Assembly (NCBI GenBank): GCA_964591665.1
Contig: CAZQCV010000013.1
Location: 1-17,473, forward strand
Direction of reading: 5' to 3'
DNA from: CAZQCV01 sp964591665
Lineage (GTDB): Bacteria > Patescibacteriota > Minisyncoccia > Phycocordibacterales > UBA9973
DNA: 17,473 nt
Below, in pieces: positions 7,130-13,318 of the stretch. A program made the position numbers and the translations under genes. The notes under the pieces are model-generated. The model was not told where the DNA came from. It did not search any database and saw nothing but the letters and a program-made list of their open reading frames with translations. Each line of letters begins with the position of its first letter. Position 1 is the stretch's first letter.

Positions 7130-7660
7130 TTATATTACTGTACCAATAAGCCCATAATGATGTGTACCTGCTTCAAATGTATGATCAATTTTAAACCCAG
7201 CTTGTTCAAAAAGTACCGCCGCTTGCTCTTGTGTGATAACTTGCTCAGGAAGTGGGCCCATACCACCATATGAACCAGTCCATTCGATAAAGCAAAGTTT
7301 ACCATTTCGCTTTAGTACTCGATGCGCTTCTTTAAGAACGATATCCTTATGTTCAGAGAGAAAAAGTGTATTAGAAAGTACAACCCAATCAACAGATTGA
7401 TCACGGAGTTTGCTTCCGCCATGTTTTTCTATATCGGCCCAAATAGTTTCAATATTATTTAGGTGTTCACGATGTGCTTCGCTCATAAGATGATCAAGTA
7501 GCGGTTTTTGTACATCGATAGCAAAAATATGACTTGATCGAAATAGTTTTGAAAGCGCAAGTGTATACGCACCAGTCCCGCAACCAAAATCAGCAATCAT
7601 AGTTCCATCTTGGATACCAGATTGTTTTATACTATTTTCAGGGCCTCCAAAAAAATTCAT
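7130..7660 (-). CDS. Class I SAM-dependent methyltransferase (UbiE-like)
   Basis: A 176-residue Rossmann-fold methyltransferase. Motif I is IADFGCGTGAYTLAL (about residues 23-37), the glycine-rich SAM-binding loop. An acidic residue ends strand 2 (IFAIDVQ), followed by a strand-4 motif (VDWVVLSNTLF) and the post-motif segment EAHRVLKRNGKLCFIEW. The C-terminus ends HHYGLIGTVI. The protein is shorter than menaquinone/ubiquinone-type UbiE and belongs to a small subgroup seen in Patescibacteria. Its substrate is unknown. It begins an operon with the solute-binding protein (4-base gap). A promoter at 7672-7700 would start transcription about five bases before the ATG, so the mRNA is nearly leaderless and lacks a Shine-Dalgarno sequence. 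Confidence 0.88.
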   Translation of the reverse strand: MNFFGGPENSIKQSGIQDGTMIADFGCGTGAYTLALSKLFRSSHIFAIDVQKPLLDHLMSEAHREHLNNIETIWADIEKHGGSKLRDQSVDWVVLSNTLFLSEHKDIVLKEAHRVLKRNGKLCFIEWTGSYGGMGPLPEQVITQEQAAVLFEQAGFKIDHTFEAGTHHYGLIGTVI

Positions 7661-7671
7661 ATATGTATTCT

Positions 7672-7700
7672 ATTATATGATGCTTGTAATAAAACAACAA
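7672..7700 (-). promoter_or_regulatory. Promoter of the methyltransferase / solute-binding operon
   Basis: On the minus strand TTGTTG (7695-7700), 17 bases, then TATAAT (7672-7677). The predicted start is near 7665, five bases before the ATG. An 8-bp hairpin at the end of gyrA (7680-7687 with 7697-7704) overlaps the spacer but has no T-run, so it is not a convincing terminator; gyrA transcripts may read into this operon. Confidence 0.65.
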
Positions 7701-7704
7701 GCAT

Positions 7705-10173
7705 TTACATACAAGTGATTGAAGCAACACCGTCTCCTGCGCGAAGTTTCATAATTGAAACCCCTTGAGTCTGTCGTCCGAGCGAAGGAACACCTGATAG
7801 TGCAGTTCTAATCACTTGTCCTTTCTTAGACATAGCGATGAGTTCTTCCTCGGTGGTGATAATCTTGGCAACGATAAGCTCTCCAGTCTTAGGTGTTATT
7901 TTAGCAGTTTTGATACCAGATCCACCACGTTTTTGTACTTTGTATTCTTTGAGACTTGTCTTTTTCCCAAGTCCGTTAGCACTCATGACAAGTAGCGTTG
8001 CGTCCTTTGCAAATTCTTTTTTGACTACATCTACACCAACAAGGTAATCTTTCGGGCTTATTTTCATACCCGTAACGCCTCCAGCAGCGCGACCCATTTC
8101 GCGAATATCTGATTCTTTGAAACGAATTGATTGACCTTGCGCCGTTGCGAGCATGATCTCATCACTCTTTTCTACAAGCAATGCTGCTTTAAGTGTGTCA
8201 TCTTTATCCAATTTAATAGCAATGATACCGCTTCGACGAACATCTTTAAAATGCTCATACGACATTTTTTTTGCGGTACCCTGTTCGGTAACCAACATAA
8301 GATATTGGTCCTTTGTTTTTTTATCTTTAGTTACAGGAAGAATAGACATGACTTTTTCACCCTCTTGAAGTGAGAGAAAGTTCATGATTGACTTACCTTT
8401 AGTTGCACGACGTCCTTCTGGGATATCATACATCTTTATCTGGTACGCCTTTCCGAGGTTTGTAAAGAAGAGAAGATCACTATGTGTATTCGTGGTTAGT
8501 AACATAGTTACAAAATCTTCTTCTTTTGTCTCAAGATCAATAACCCCAACACCACCTCGCTTTTGGCTGCGATATTCATCAGGATCGGTACGCTTTACAT
8601 AACCACCTGCTGAATACACAAGAACGGACTCTTTCTCTGGAATCAAATCTTCTTCTGAAATAGTTTTTACACCACCACGAATAACTTTTGTTCGTCGCTC
8701 ATCAGCATATTTATCTTTAATTGCACCAAGTTCGGCACTAATAACTCCGCGAATCTTTTTCTGACTTGCAAGTAATTCTTTGAGTTCTTTAATAAGTGCT
8801 TGTTTTTCTTTGAGTTCAGTTTCGACAGCTTTACGTTCAAGTCCTGCAAGTTTCTGAAGTCGCATTTCAAGAATAGCAATGGTCTGTAGTTCAGAGAATT
8901 TAAATTCTTTCATGAGATTAAATTTTGCAAGCGTTGCATCTTTTGATTCACGAATGATGGTAATCACTCGATCAATATGATCAAGAGCTTTTTTGAGACC
9001 AAGCAAAATATGCTCTCGATCTTCTGCCTTCTTAAGATCAAACTCTGTACGACGACGTACGACAACTTCACGGTGCTTGATAAATTCTGCAAGCATTGAT
9101 TTCATTGAAAGTGTCTGTGGGACACCATCAACAAGCACCACAAGATTAAAGTGAAATGTTGTTTCTAGTTGTGTATGTTTATAGAGAAAATTTAAAACTT
9201 TCTGAGGATGAACGCCATTTTTGAGATCAATTACAACACGAATATCTTTGGTTGATTCATCACGAAGACCTTTGATTCCTTCAAGTTTTTTTTCTTGTAC
9301 CAACTCTGCGATAGACATAACAAGATTTTGCTTAACAACACGATACGGAATAGATGTAATCACTATCTGCGCCATTCCAGCTTTTGTCTCTACAATTTCT
9401 GCTTCACCACGCGTAACAACACCACCTCGTCCGGTAGCATATGCTTGGCGCATTTCAGGAGTTGAATAAATAATCCCACCTGTTGGAAAATCTGGTCCTT
9501 TCACGAACTGGAGCAGATCCTCGGTTGTTGCTTCTGGATTGTCGATAAGATGTAATGTTGCATCAATAATCTCACTCATATTGTGAGGTGGAATATTGGT
9601 CGCCATACCAACCGCAATACCAAGCGTACCATTTAGAAGTACGTTGGGAACAGCTGCAGGAAGCACCATCGGTTCTTTGCGAGTTGCGTCATAGTTCGGA
9701 CGAAAATCCACCGTATCTTTTTCAAGATCATGCAAGAGCTCAGCAGAAACTTTTGACATTTTTGCTTCTGTATAACGCATTGCAGCAGCATTATCACCAT
9801 CAATAGAGCCAAAGTTACCTTGACCGATGATAAGTGGATAACGATACGAGAACTCTTGTGCCATCCCTACCATAGAGTCATACACGGCAACGTCACCGTG
9901 CGGATGATACTTACCAAGAACATCACCAACGACTGCAGCGGATTTTTTTGTCTTTGCGCTTGAAGTCAATCCCATCTCATGCATCGCATACAGAATACGT
10001 CGGTGTACCGGCTTTAGACCATCACGAACATCAGGGAGTGCTCGATCGACAATAACAGACATCGCATAACTGATGTACGATTCTTTCATCTCTTTTACGA
10101 TATCAATACCAACAACATTCTGTCGTGGTAGAGCTTCTTCAGGCTGTTCTTTGATTGGTTGTTTTTTTGCCAT
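7705..10173 (-). CDS. gyrA: DNA gyrase subunit A
   Basis: GyrA is the breakage-reunion subunit of gyrase, which with GyrB introduces negative supercoils using ATP. This 822-residue protein has the winged-helix domain with the catalytic tyrosine in AAAMRYTE (Tyr134, equal to E. coli Tyr122), the region GKYHPHGDVAVYD (residues 87-99), the coiled-coil and tower regions, and a C-terminal beta-pinwheel. The GyrA box QKRGGVG at 537-543 (a variant of QRRGGRG) identifies it as gyrase rather than topoisomerase IV; a second QKRGGSG lies at 747. Val95 sits where E. coli has Ser83, while Asp99 (E. coli Asp87) is kept. It is the last gene of a three-gene operon, 4 bases after the small membrane protein. 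gyrB is not in the window. Confidence 0.97.
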   Translation of the reverse strand: MAKKQPIKEQPEEALPRQNVVGIDIVKEMKESYISYAMSVIVDRALPDVRDGLKPVHRRILYAMHEMGLTSSAKTKKSAAVVGDVLGKYHPHGDVAVYDSMVGMAQEFSYRYPLIIGQGNFGSIDGDNAAAMRYTEAKMSKVSAELLHDLEKDTVDFRPNYDATRKEPMVLPAAVPNVLLNGTLGIAVGMATNIPPHNMSEIIDATLHLIDNPEATTEDLLQFVKGPDFPTGGIIYSTPEMRQAYATGRGGVVTRGEAEIVETKAGMAQIVITSIPYRVVKQNLVMSIAELVQEKKLEGIKGLRDESTKDIRVVIDLKNGVHPQKVLNFLYKHTQLETTFHFNLVVLVDGVPQTLSMKSMLAEFIKHREVVVRRRTEFDLKKAEDREHILLGLKKALDHIDRVITIIRESKDATLAKFNLMKEFKFSELQTIAILEMRLQKLAGLERKAVETELKEKQALIKELKELLASQKKIRGVISAELGAIKDKYADERRTKVIRGGVKTISEEDLIPEKESVLVYSAGGYVKRTDPDEYRSQKRGGVGVIDLETKEEDFVTMLLTTNTHSDLLFFTNLGKAYQIKMYDIPEGRRATKGKSIMNFLSLQEGEKVMSILPVTKDKKTKDQYLMLVTEQGTAKKMSYEHFKDVRRSGIIAIKLDKDDTLKAALLVEKSDEIMLATAQGQSIRFKESDIREMGRAAGGVTGMKISPKDYLVGVDVVKKEFAKDATLLVMSANGLGKKTSLKEYKVQKRGGSGIKTAKITPKTGELIVAKIITTEEELIAMSKKGQVIRTALSGVPSLGRQTQGVSIMKLRAGDGVASITCM

Positions 10174-10177
10174 GATA

Positions 10178-10438
10178 TTATTTATCTATTGTCTTAATGA
10201 CTTCTTTACTTTTACTAAAAATATTTTTGAACGTATCTCCGAACACACTAAACGGACTAATTATCTGACCAGTCTTCTCATCAATGACTGGATCGGGATT
10301 TCCAAAACGAAACGTTGCTATCCAGACTATTACGATGATCACTGTTGCCAGAAGTGCTGCCACGAGTGCTATCTGTTTGCGTCGATGCACTGGCTGCGTT
10401 CGTGCATGATGTATTGCTTTTTTTACGTGTTCTTTCAT
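10178..10438 (-). CDS. Small single-TM protein between the MBL-fold gene and gyrA
   Basis: An 86-residue protein with no recognised family. The N-terminus is basic and His-rich (KEHVKKAIHHARTQPVHRRKQ), followed by one hydrophobic helix (about 23-43) and a tail with DEKTGQIISPFSVFGDTFKNIF and several lysines. The positive-inside rule places the N-terminus in the cytoplasm and the tail outside. The gene is very close to gyrA (4-base gap) and 14 bases downstream of the MBL-fold gene, so the three are one operon. There is a weak GGA before the ATG. The frame fills the gap exactly and has a good membrane segment, so it is probably real, but its role is unknown. Confidence 0.75.
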   Translation of the reverse strand: MKEHVKKAIHHARTQPVHRRKQIALVAALLATVIIVIVWIATFRFGNPDPVIDEKTGQIISPFSVFGDTFKNIFSKSKEVIKTIDK

Positions 10439-10452
10439 ACGTTATCCAAAAC

Positions 10453-11073
10453 TTACATCTCTAAAAATACAACTTCCCCTACTTTACCATTTAGATCTTT
10501 CTTTTTAATGACCAGTTTATCGAGTGGTTTCACATCTGGTGTACCAGCCTCTTTCGCGAATTGCTTCATAAGTTTTTCATCATCGCCGACAGGAATAATA
10601 ATGCTTGGTTCAAATGAAACAGCTATTTTATAAGCCAATGCTGGGTCAAGGGTGTCACTCCCCACAGGTAGTACAAGAATATCTGGTGAAGCAAAACCTT
10701 CTCGCTCTTTTGCATCGAGCGCATGATCAATGGATCCCAAGAAAAGAAGTGTAATGTCTTCGAGATTCATACTATAAATAGTATTAATGTATTCTTTACC
10801 GTCTTTTTTGGTGCGAGAAAGATTTCCTTTTATAAAAATTTCTTTTACTTCATAGTCACCAGGACCATTTATAATAACGGGAACTTTATCGCCAAAAGAC
10901 GCTGTATCAAAACCATTAGCGTCAGCGTGGTTAATTGATGAGAGGACAATATCAGCACCAAAACGAGATACCTTGAAAGGTACTTTTGCATCTGTATGTA
11001 TTGGATTATATGCAACAATAGTTTCCCCTTGTTGAATCTTAAAAAACTGCTTCCCGTGATAAGTTATGATCAT
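10453..11073 (-). CDS. Metallo-beta-lactamase-fold protein with degenerate metal site
   Basis: A 206-residue protein of the metallo-beta-lactamase (MBL) superfamily, close to the short Zn-hydrolase-like type (UPF0173/YtkL-like). Family signs are the start MIITYHGKQFFKI, ADIVL (residues 40-44) where the first metal motif follows, NGPGDYEV, LLFLGSIDHAL and DILVLPVGS. The metal motif expected as H-x-H-x-D-H reads I47-N-H49-A-D51-A52: the first and third histidines are lost and the second His and the Asp remain, so it may not be an active hydrolase. The frame extends upstream to an ATG at 11124, but an extended -10 at 11084-11092 and homology beginning at MIITYHG favour 11073. It is first in an operon with the small membrane protein and gyrA. 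Confidence 0.82.
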   Translation of the reverse strand: MIITYHGKQFFKIQQGETIVAYNPIHTDAKVPFKVSRFGADIVLSSINHADANGFDTASFGDKVPVIINGPGDYEVKEIFIKGNLSRTKKDGKEYINTIYSMNLEDITLLFLGSIDHALDAKEREGFASPDILVLPVGSDTLDPALAYKIAVSFEPSIIIPVGDDEKLMKQFAKEAGTPDVKPLDKLVIKKKDLNGKVGEVVFLEM

Positions 11074-11083
11074 AGATGTCAAA

Positions 11084-11092
11084 AGTATATCA
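11084..11092 (-). promoter_or_regulatory. Promoter of the MBL-fold / gyrA operon (extended -10)
   Basis: TGATATACT on the minus strand with the TGn extension. The predicted start near 11077 is about four bases before the ATG at 11073, so the mRNA is nearly leaderless. The -35 position holds only a T-run. Transcription from here excludes the upstream ATG at 11124. Confidence 0.6.
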
Positions 11093-11143
11093 CATGTATA
11101 CTTTGCAAAAAAGGTCTCCTGCATAGACTATAGAGTATAAGTA

Positions 11144-11172
11144 TTGCGTAATAGAAGAAATTATGCTAGTAT
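11144..11172 (+). promoter_or_regulatory. Promoter of the S1 leader and rpsA
   Basis: TTGCGT (11144-11149), 17 bases, then TAGTAT (11167-11172), preceded by TGC as an extended -10. The predicted start near 11179 gives a leader of about 119 nt, by far the longest leader in the window. Confidence 0.55.
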
Positions 11173-11178
11173 CTTCGG

Positions 11179-11297
11179 TAGAGGTATACACCTCGTTTTT
11201 TAGTAAATCGGACTTTAGAGTAACCCTCAGACAGGCAGTCGCCTAGACGAGACACTAAAGCCTAAGTCCGCAAGTGTAGGCGGATTTTTTATTTTAT
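11179..11297 (+). promoter_or_regulatory. Structured 5' leader of rpsA with a terminator/antiterminator switch
   Basis: Four elements can be read. (1) A 5-bp hairpin, 11181-11185 with 11190-11194, is followed by six T (11196-11201). (2) A long-range stem pairs CGGACT (11209-11214) with AGTCCG (11265-11270) and continues TTAG/CTAA with a 6-base bulge. (3) Inside it lies GGC-AGTC-GCC (11234-11243), flanked by CTC and GAG that may pair. (4) TCCGC (11267-11271) pairs with GCGGA (11280-11284) before TTTTTT. Elements 2 and 4 share TCCG, so they exclude each other. The U-rich run ATTTTTTATTTTAT lies directly before the ATG, without a Shine-Dalgarno; S1 proteins bind such single-stranded U-rich RNA. 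Autoregulation by S1 or sensing of another signal would fit. I recognise no known leader family. Confidence 0.65.
11267..11290 (+). terminator. Attenuator-type terminator directly before rpsA
   Basis: A 5-bp GC-rich stem (TCCGC with GCGGA), an 8-base loop and six T end only 7 bases before the rpsA ATG. The short stem suggests partial termination. A third alternative pairing, GCCTA (11260-11264) with TAGGC (11277-11281), would break this stem. Confidence 0.6.
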
Positions 11298-12401
11298 ATG
11301 ACTACAAAAACAGAAACACCAGTAGAAAGTAAACCATTAAGTGCTGCTCACGCAATGCTTGAAAAAGGTGCAAGTCCACTTCAGATGGATATCCTCATCG
11401 AAGGACCAGTTATCGATATCGCAAAAGCAGCCGTGTATGTAGACCTTCGTCCGTTTGGAACAGGTATTATTTACGGTCGCGAATTTATCAACGCACGTGA
11501 TATCCTGAAAAAGGTAAACATTGGCGATACAGTAAAAGCGAAAATTGTCAGTCTCGAAAACGAAGACGGCTATGTTGAACTTTCTCTTAAGGAAGCAAAA
11601 CAAGCACTCCTCTGGAGTGAGGCTGAAAAAGCTATCAAAGCAAAAACGATCTTTGATATTCCTGTTAAAGACGCAAACAAAGGTGGTCTTATACTCGAAT
11701 GGCAAGGTATTGTTGGATTCCTTCCTGCATCACAGCTCAAGCCAGAACACTACCCTCGTGTAGAAGATTCTGATAAAGACAAAATCTTAAAAGAACTCCG
11801 AAAACTCGTTGGGAAAAAGATTGCAGTTACTATTATTTCTGCACTTTCAAAAGAAGGTAAACTCATCTTCTCAGAAAAAGACGGAACTTCAGAAGAAAAG
11901 AAAGAAATCGTTTCTAAATACAACGTTGGCGATGAACTCGACACTACAGTTGCAGGACTCGTTGACTTTGGTATCTTCTTGAAAATCGAAGAAGGTCTTG
12001 AAGGTCTCGTACACATTTCAGAAATCGACTGGGGTCTCGTAGATGATCCTCGTACACGATTTAAGATTGGTGATGCTACAAAAGCAAAAATTATTGAAAT
12101 CAAAGACGGTAAAATCTCACTTTCTATCAAAGCGCTTAAAGAAAATCCTTGGAACGCAGTAGAAAGTACACTCAAAAAAGGTGATATCGTAAAAGGTGTG
12201 GTGATCAAGTTCAACAAACATGGTGCACTTGTTTCAATCAAAGAAGGCGTTGCTGGACTCGTCCACAATTCAAACTTTGGTGGTGAAGCAAAACTCCGTG
12301 AAAAACTAGAACTCGGAAAAACATACAATTTCCAAATCACACTCTTTGAACCAAAGGAACACCGTATGACACTCACGCATCTCGAAGATAAGAAAGCGTA
12401 A
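11298..12401 (+). CDS. rpsA: Ribosomal protein S1 (four S1 domains)
   Basis: S1 binds single-stranded mRNA on the 30S subunit and helps translation start. This 367-residue version has four OB-fold S1 domains at about 29-100, 113-193, 209-279 and 292-364, fewer than the six of E. coli but usual for many bacteria. The third is the most canonical: VGDELDTTVAGLVDFGIFLK with GLVHISEIDW. The fourth ends HRMTLTHLED. The first two are more diverged, as expected for the ribosome-docking domains. The N-terminal 28 residues are polar and probably disordered. The start has no Shine-Dalgarno sequence, only a U-rich tract. It is a single-gene transcript between its leader (11179) and a strong terminator (12415). 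In a genome with few Shine-Dalgarno sequences, S1 may be particularly important for initiation (inference). Confidence 0.93.
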   Translation: MTTKTETPVESKPLSAAHAMLEKGASPLQMDILIEGPVIDIAKAAVYVDLRPFGTGIIYGREFINARDILKKVNIGDTVKAKIVSLENEDGYVELSLKEAKQALLWSEAEKAIKAKTIFDIPVKDANKGGLILEWQGIVGFLPASQLKPEHYPRVEDSDKDKILKELRKLVGKKIAVTIISALSKEGKLIFSEKDGTSEEKKEIVSKYNVGDELDTTVAGLVDFGIFLKIEEGLEGLVHISEIDWGLVDDPRTRFKIGDATKAKIIEIKDGKISLSIKALKENPWNAVESTLKKGDIVKGVVIKFNKHGALVSIKEGVAGLVHNSNFGGEAKLREKLELGKTYNFQITLFEPKEHRMTLTHLEDKKA

Positions 12402-12414
12402 TGTGCTCACTTCC

Positions 12415-12449
12415 AGCAAAAAACTCCATATTCTATGGAGTTTTTTGCT
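12415..12449 (+). terminator. Terminator of rpsA (bidirectional)
   Basis: A perfect 16-bp stem (12415-12430 with 12434-12449) closes a 3-base loop (TTC), with A6 in the 5' arm and T6 in the 3' arm. It works in both orientations and could also stop antisense transcription coming from pth. It ends one base before the -35 of the small RNA promoter. Confidence 0.92.
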
Positions 12450-12450
12450 A

Positions 12451-12478
12451 TTGACAAATATTTTCAATATGCTATACT
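12451..12478 (+). promoter_or_regulatory. Strong promoter of the intergenic small RNA
   Basis: A perfect TTGACA (12451-12456), 16 bases, then TATACT (12473-12478) with a TGC extension. It is among the best promoters in the window, yet no protein gene follows on this strand. The predicted start is near 12485. Confidence 0.88.
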
Positions 12479-12484
12479 GTTTTA

Positions 12485-12600
12485 CGAACATTTTCTTTGG
12501 TTATAAAAAATATAGTGAGCTCTGAGCGGCTGTCCCACATTCTTACTATACTAGTCTTATAACCTTATTTTACGCCAGATACTTCGGTATCTGGTTTTTT
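12485..12600 (+). ncRNA. Candidate small structured RNA, about 115 nt, unknown family
   Basis: The transcript predicted from the promoter at 12451-12478 ends at a UUCG-capped terminator and contains no ATG-started frame. The body folds as a long arm: P1 GGTTATAA (12499-12506) with TTATAACC (12557-12564); an internal loop (AAAA / CTAGTC); P2 TATAGTGAG (12511-12519) with CTTACTATA (12542-12550, one G-U); and a 22-base apical loop (12520-12541), GC-rich compared with the rest, containing GAGCGGCTGTCCCAC. It does not match tmRNA, RNase P RNA, SRP RNA or 6S RNA in size or signature bases as far as I can see. It lies between the convergent rpsA and pth genes. It could be a trans-acting small RNA or bind a protein. 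If pth transcripts run past their stop they would be antisense to it. Confidence 0.75.
12574..12600 (+). terminator. UUCG tetraloop terminator of the small RNA
   Basis: CCAGATAC (12575-12582), loop TTCG, GTATCTGG (12587-12594), then six T. An additional G-T pair can extend the stem. The last T bases overlap the stop codon of the convergent pth gene (12599-12601). Confidence 0.95.
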
Positions 12601-13192
12601 ATTTTGCACCCAATAGACTCATAGTCTTTTCTCTTCCCTTTTGTATTAATGAAATTAGAATCTCTTGAACCTTTGGCACAAGTGACATGATCGCGTCTTT
12701 TTCTTCTGGCCGAAATGAAGTTAGTACAAAATCATGTTGTGTATCATTTGGAACAGGACGAATGACTTTTCCATCTTCACCAACTGGAGAAATTCCGATG
12801 CGAATACGGATGAATGCTTTTGAACCTAAGTGTTCGATAATCGACGCAACACCATTGTGACCACCAGCACTTTTTTCGTATGAGAGTTTTAGTTTACCGA
12901 CAGGAACATCAAGATCGTCGTATATAACCACGAGCATATCATCTGGTTTCATGTACTTGCAGATTTTTGCAACAGATACACCAGAGAGATTCATAAAAGT
13001 CTGAGGGAAAACAAGAAGTGCTTCATGCCCAACAATAGAGCCCTCTGAAACAAAAGCCTGTGCGGTTTTTTTTATTTGAAATTCTGGGAAATTAAAACGT
13101 TCTCGAATATGTTCAAGCACAAGTGCTCCAGCATTATGTCGTGTTTTTTGATACTGAGCACCAGGATTACCGAGACCAATAATATATATCAT
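12599..13192 (-). CDS. pth: Peptidyl-tRNA hydrolase
   Basis: This enzyme releases tRNA from peptidyl-tRNAs that drop off the ribosome. The 197-residue protein has normal length and the family motifs. IIGLGNPG (4-11) is followed by TRHNAG with the catalytic His19 (E. coli His20). FMNLSG carries the substrate-binding Asn (E. coli Asn68). DDLDVPVG contains the Asp that orients the His. GGHNG has the Asn that binds the tRNA 3' end (E. coli Asn114). It is a single gene on the minus strand, convergent with the small RNA and divergent from lepB. Its extended -10 lies 7 bases before the ATG, so the message should be leaderless. The stop codon overlaps the small RNA terminator. Confidence 0.97.
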   Translation of the reverse strand: MIYIIGLGNPGAQYQKTRHNAGALVLEHIRERFNFPEFQIKKTAQAFVSEGSIVGHEALLVFPQTFMNLSGVSVAKICKYMKPDDMLVVIYDDLDVPVGKLKLSYEKSAGGHNGVASIIEHLGSKAFIRIRIGISPVGEDGKVIRPVPNDTQHDFVLTSFRPEEKDAIMSLVPKVQEILISLIQKGREKTMSLLGAK

Positions 13193-13199
13193 GTGCTCT

Positions 13200-13208
13200 A
13201 GTATACCA
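13200..13208 (-). promoter_or_regulatory. Leaderless-type promoter of pth (extended -10)
   Basis: TGGTATACT on the minus strand, seven bases before the ATG at 13192, so the predicted transcript begins at or one base before the start codon. It is one arm of an inverted repeat shared with the lepB promoter. Confidence 0.65.
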
Positions 13209-13311
13209 CACCAAGAGAATCATAATCTAACGAGACACAGGTGTACTCATTCGCGGAAAACAACACAACCATACTATTTGTCTTTGTGTCAATAGTCGTG
13301 GTGTAGTATAC
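13201..13311. repeat. Inverted repeat spanning the divergent pth and lepB -10 regions
   Basis: GTATACCACACCA (13201-13213) and TGGTGTAGTATAC (13299-13311) are inverted copies matching at 12 of 13 positions. Each arm contains the -10 element of the promoter on its side. The similarity may simply reflect a shared promoter motif, but the additional TGGTGT match beyond the -10 suggests a common recognition sequence. Confidence 0.6.
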
Positions 13312-13312
13312 T
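13284..13312 (+). promoter_or_regulatory. Leaderless-type promoter of the lepB operon
   Basis: TTGTGT (13284-13289), 17 bases, then TATACT (13307-13312), six bases before the ATG at 13319. The usual 7-base distance puts the first transcribed base on the A of the start codon. An ATG at 13314 is out of frame and would be upstream of the transcript. Confidence 0.7.
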
Positions 13313-13318
13313 CATGGC

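Noticed and set aside
7680..7704. 8-bp hairpin between gyrA and the methyltransferase as a gyrA terminator
   Set aside because: There is no T-run on the minus strand, and it overlaps the spacer of the methyltransferase promoter. Probably incidental or a weak pause site.
11074..11124. Seventeen-residue N-terminal extension of the MBL-fold protein
   Set aside because: The extension overlaps an extended -10 element, and the family-like sequence begins at MIITYHG (11073).
11163..11246. A 27-codon open frame (ATG at 11163, TAG at 11244) overlapping the S1 leader, a possible leader peptide
   Set aside because: Its ATG lies between the -35 and -10 of the predicted promoter, so it should not be transcribed, and it has no codon bias suggesting an attenuation peptide. 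It would need reconsidering if transcription starts upstream of 11163.
11750..12376. 208-codon minus-strand frame inside rpsA
   Set aside because: Antisense shadow of four S1 domains, with Ser/Pro/Phe-rich composition and no family resemblance.
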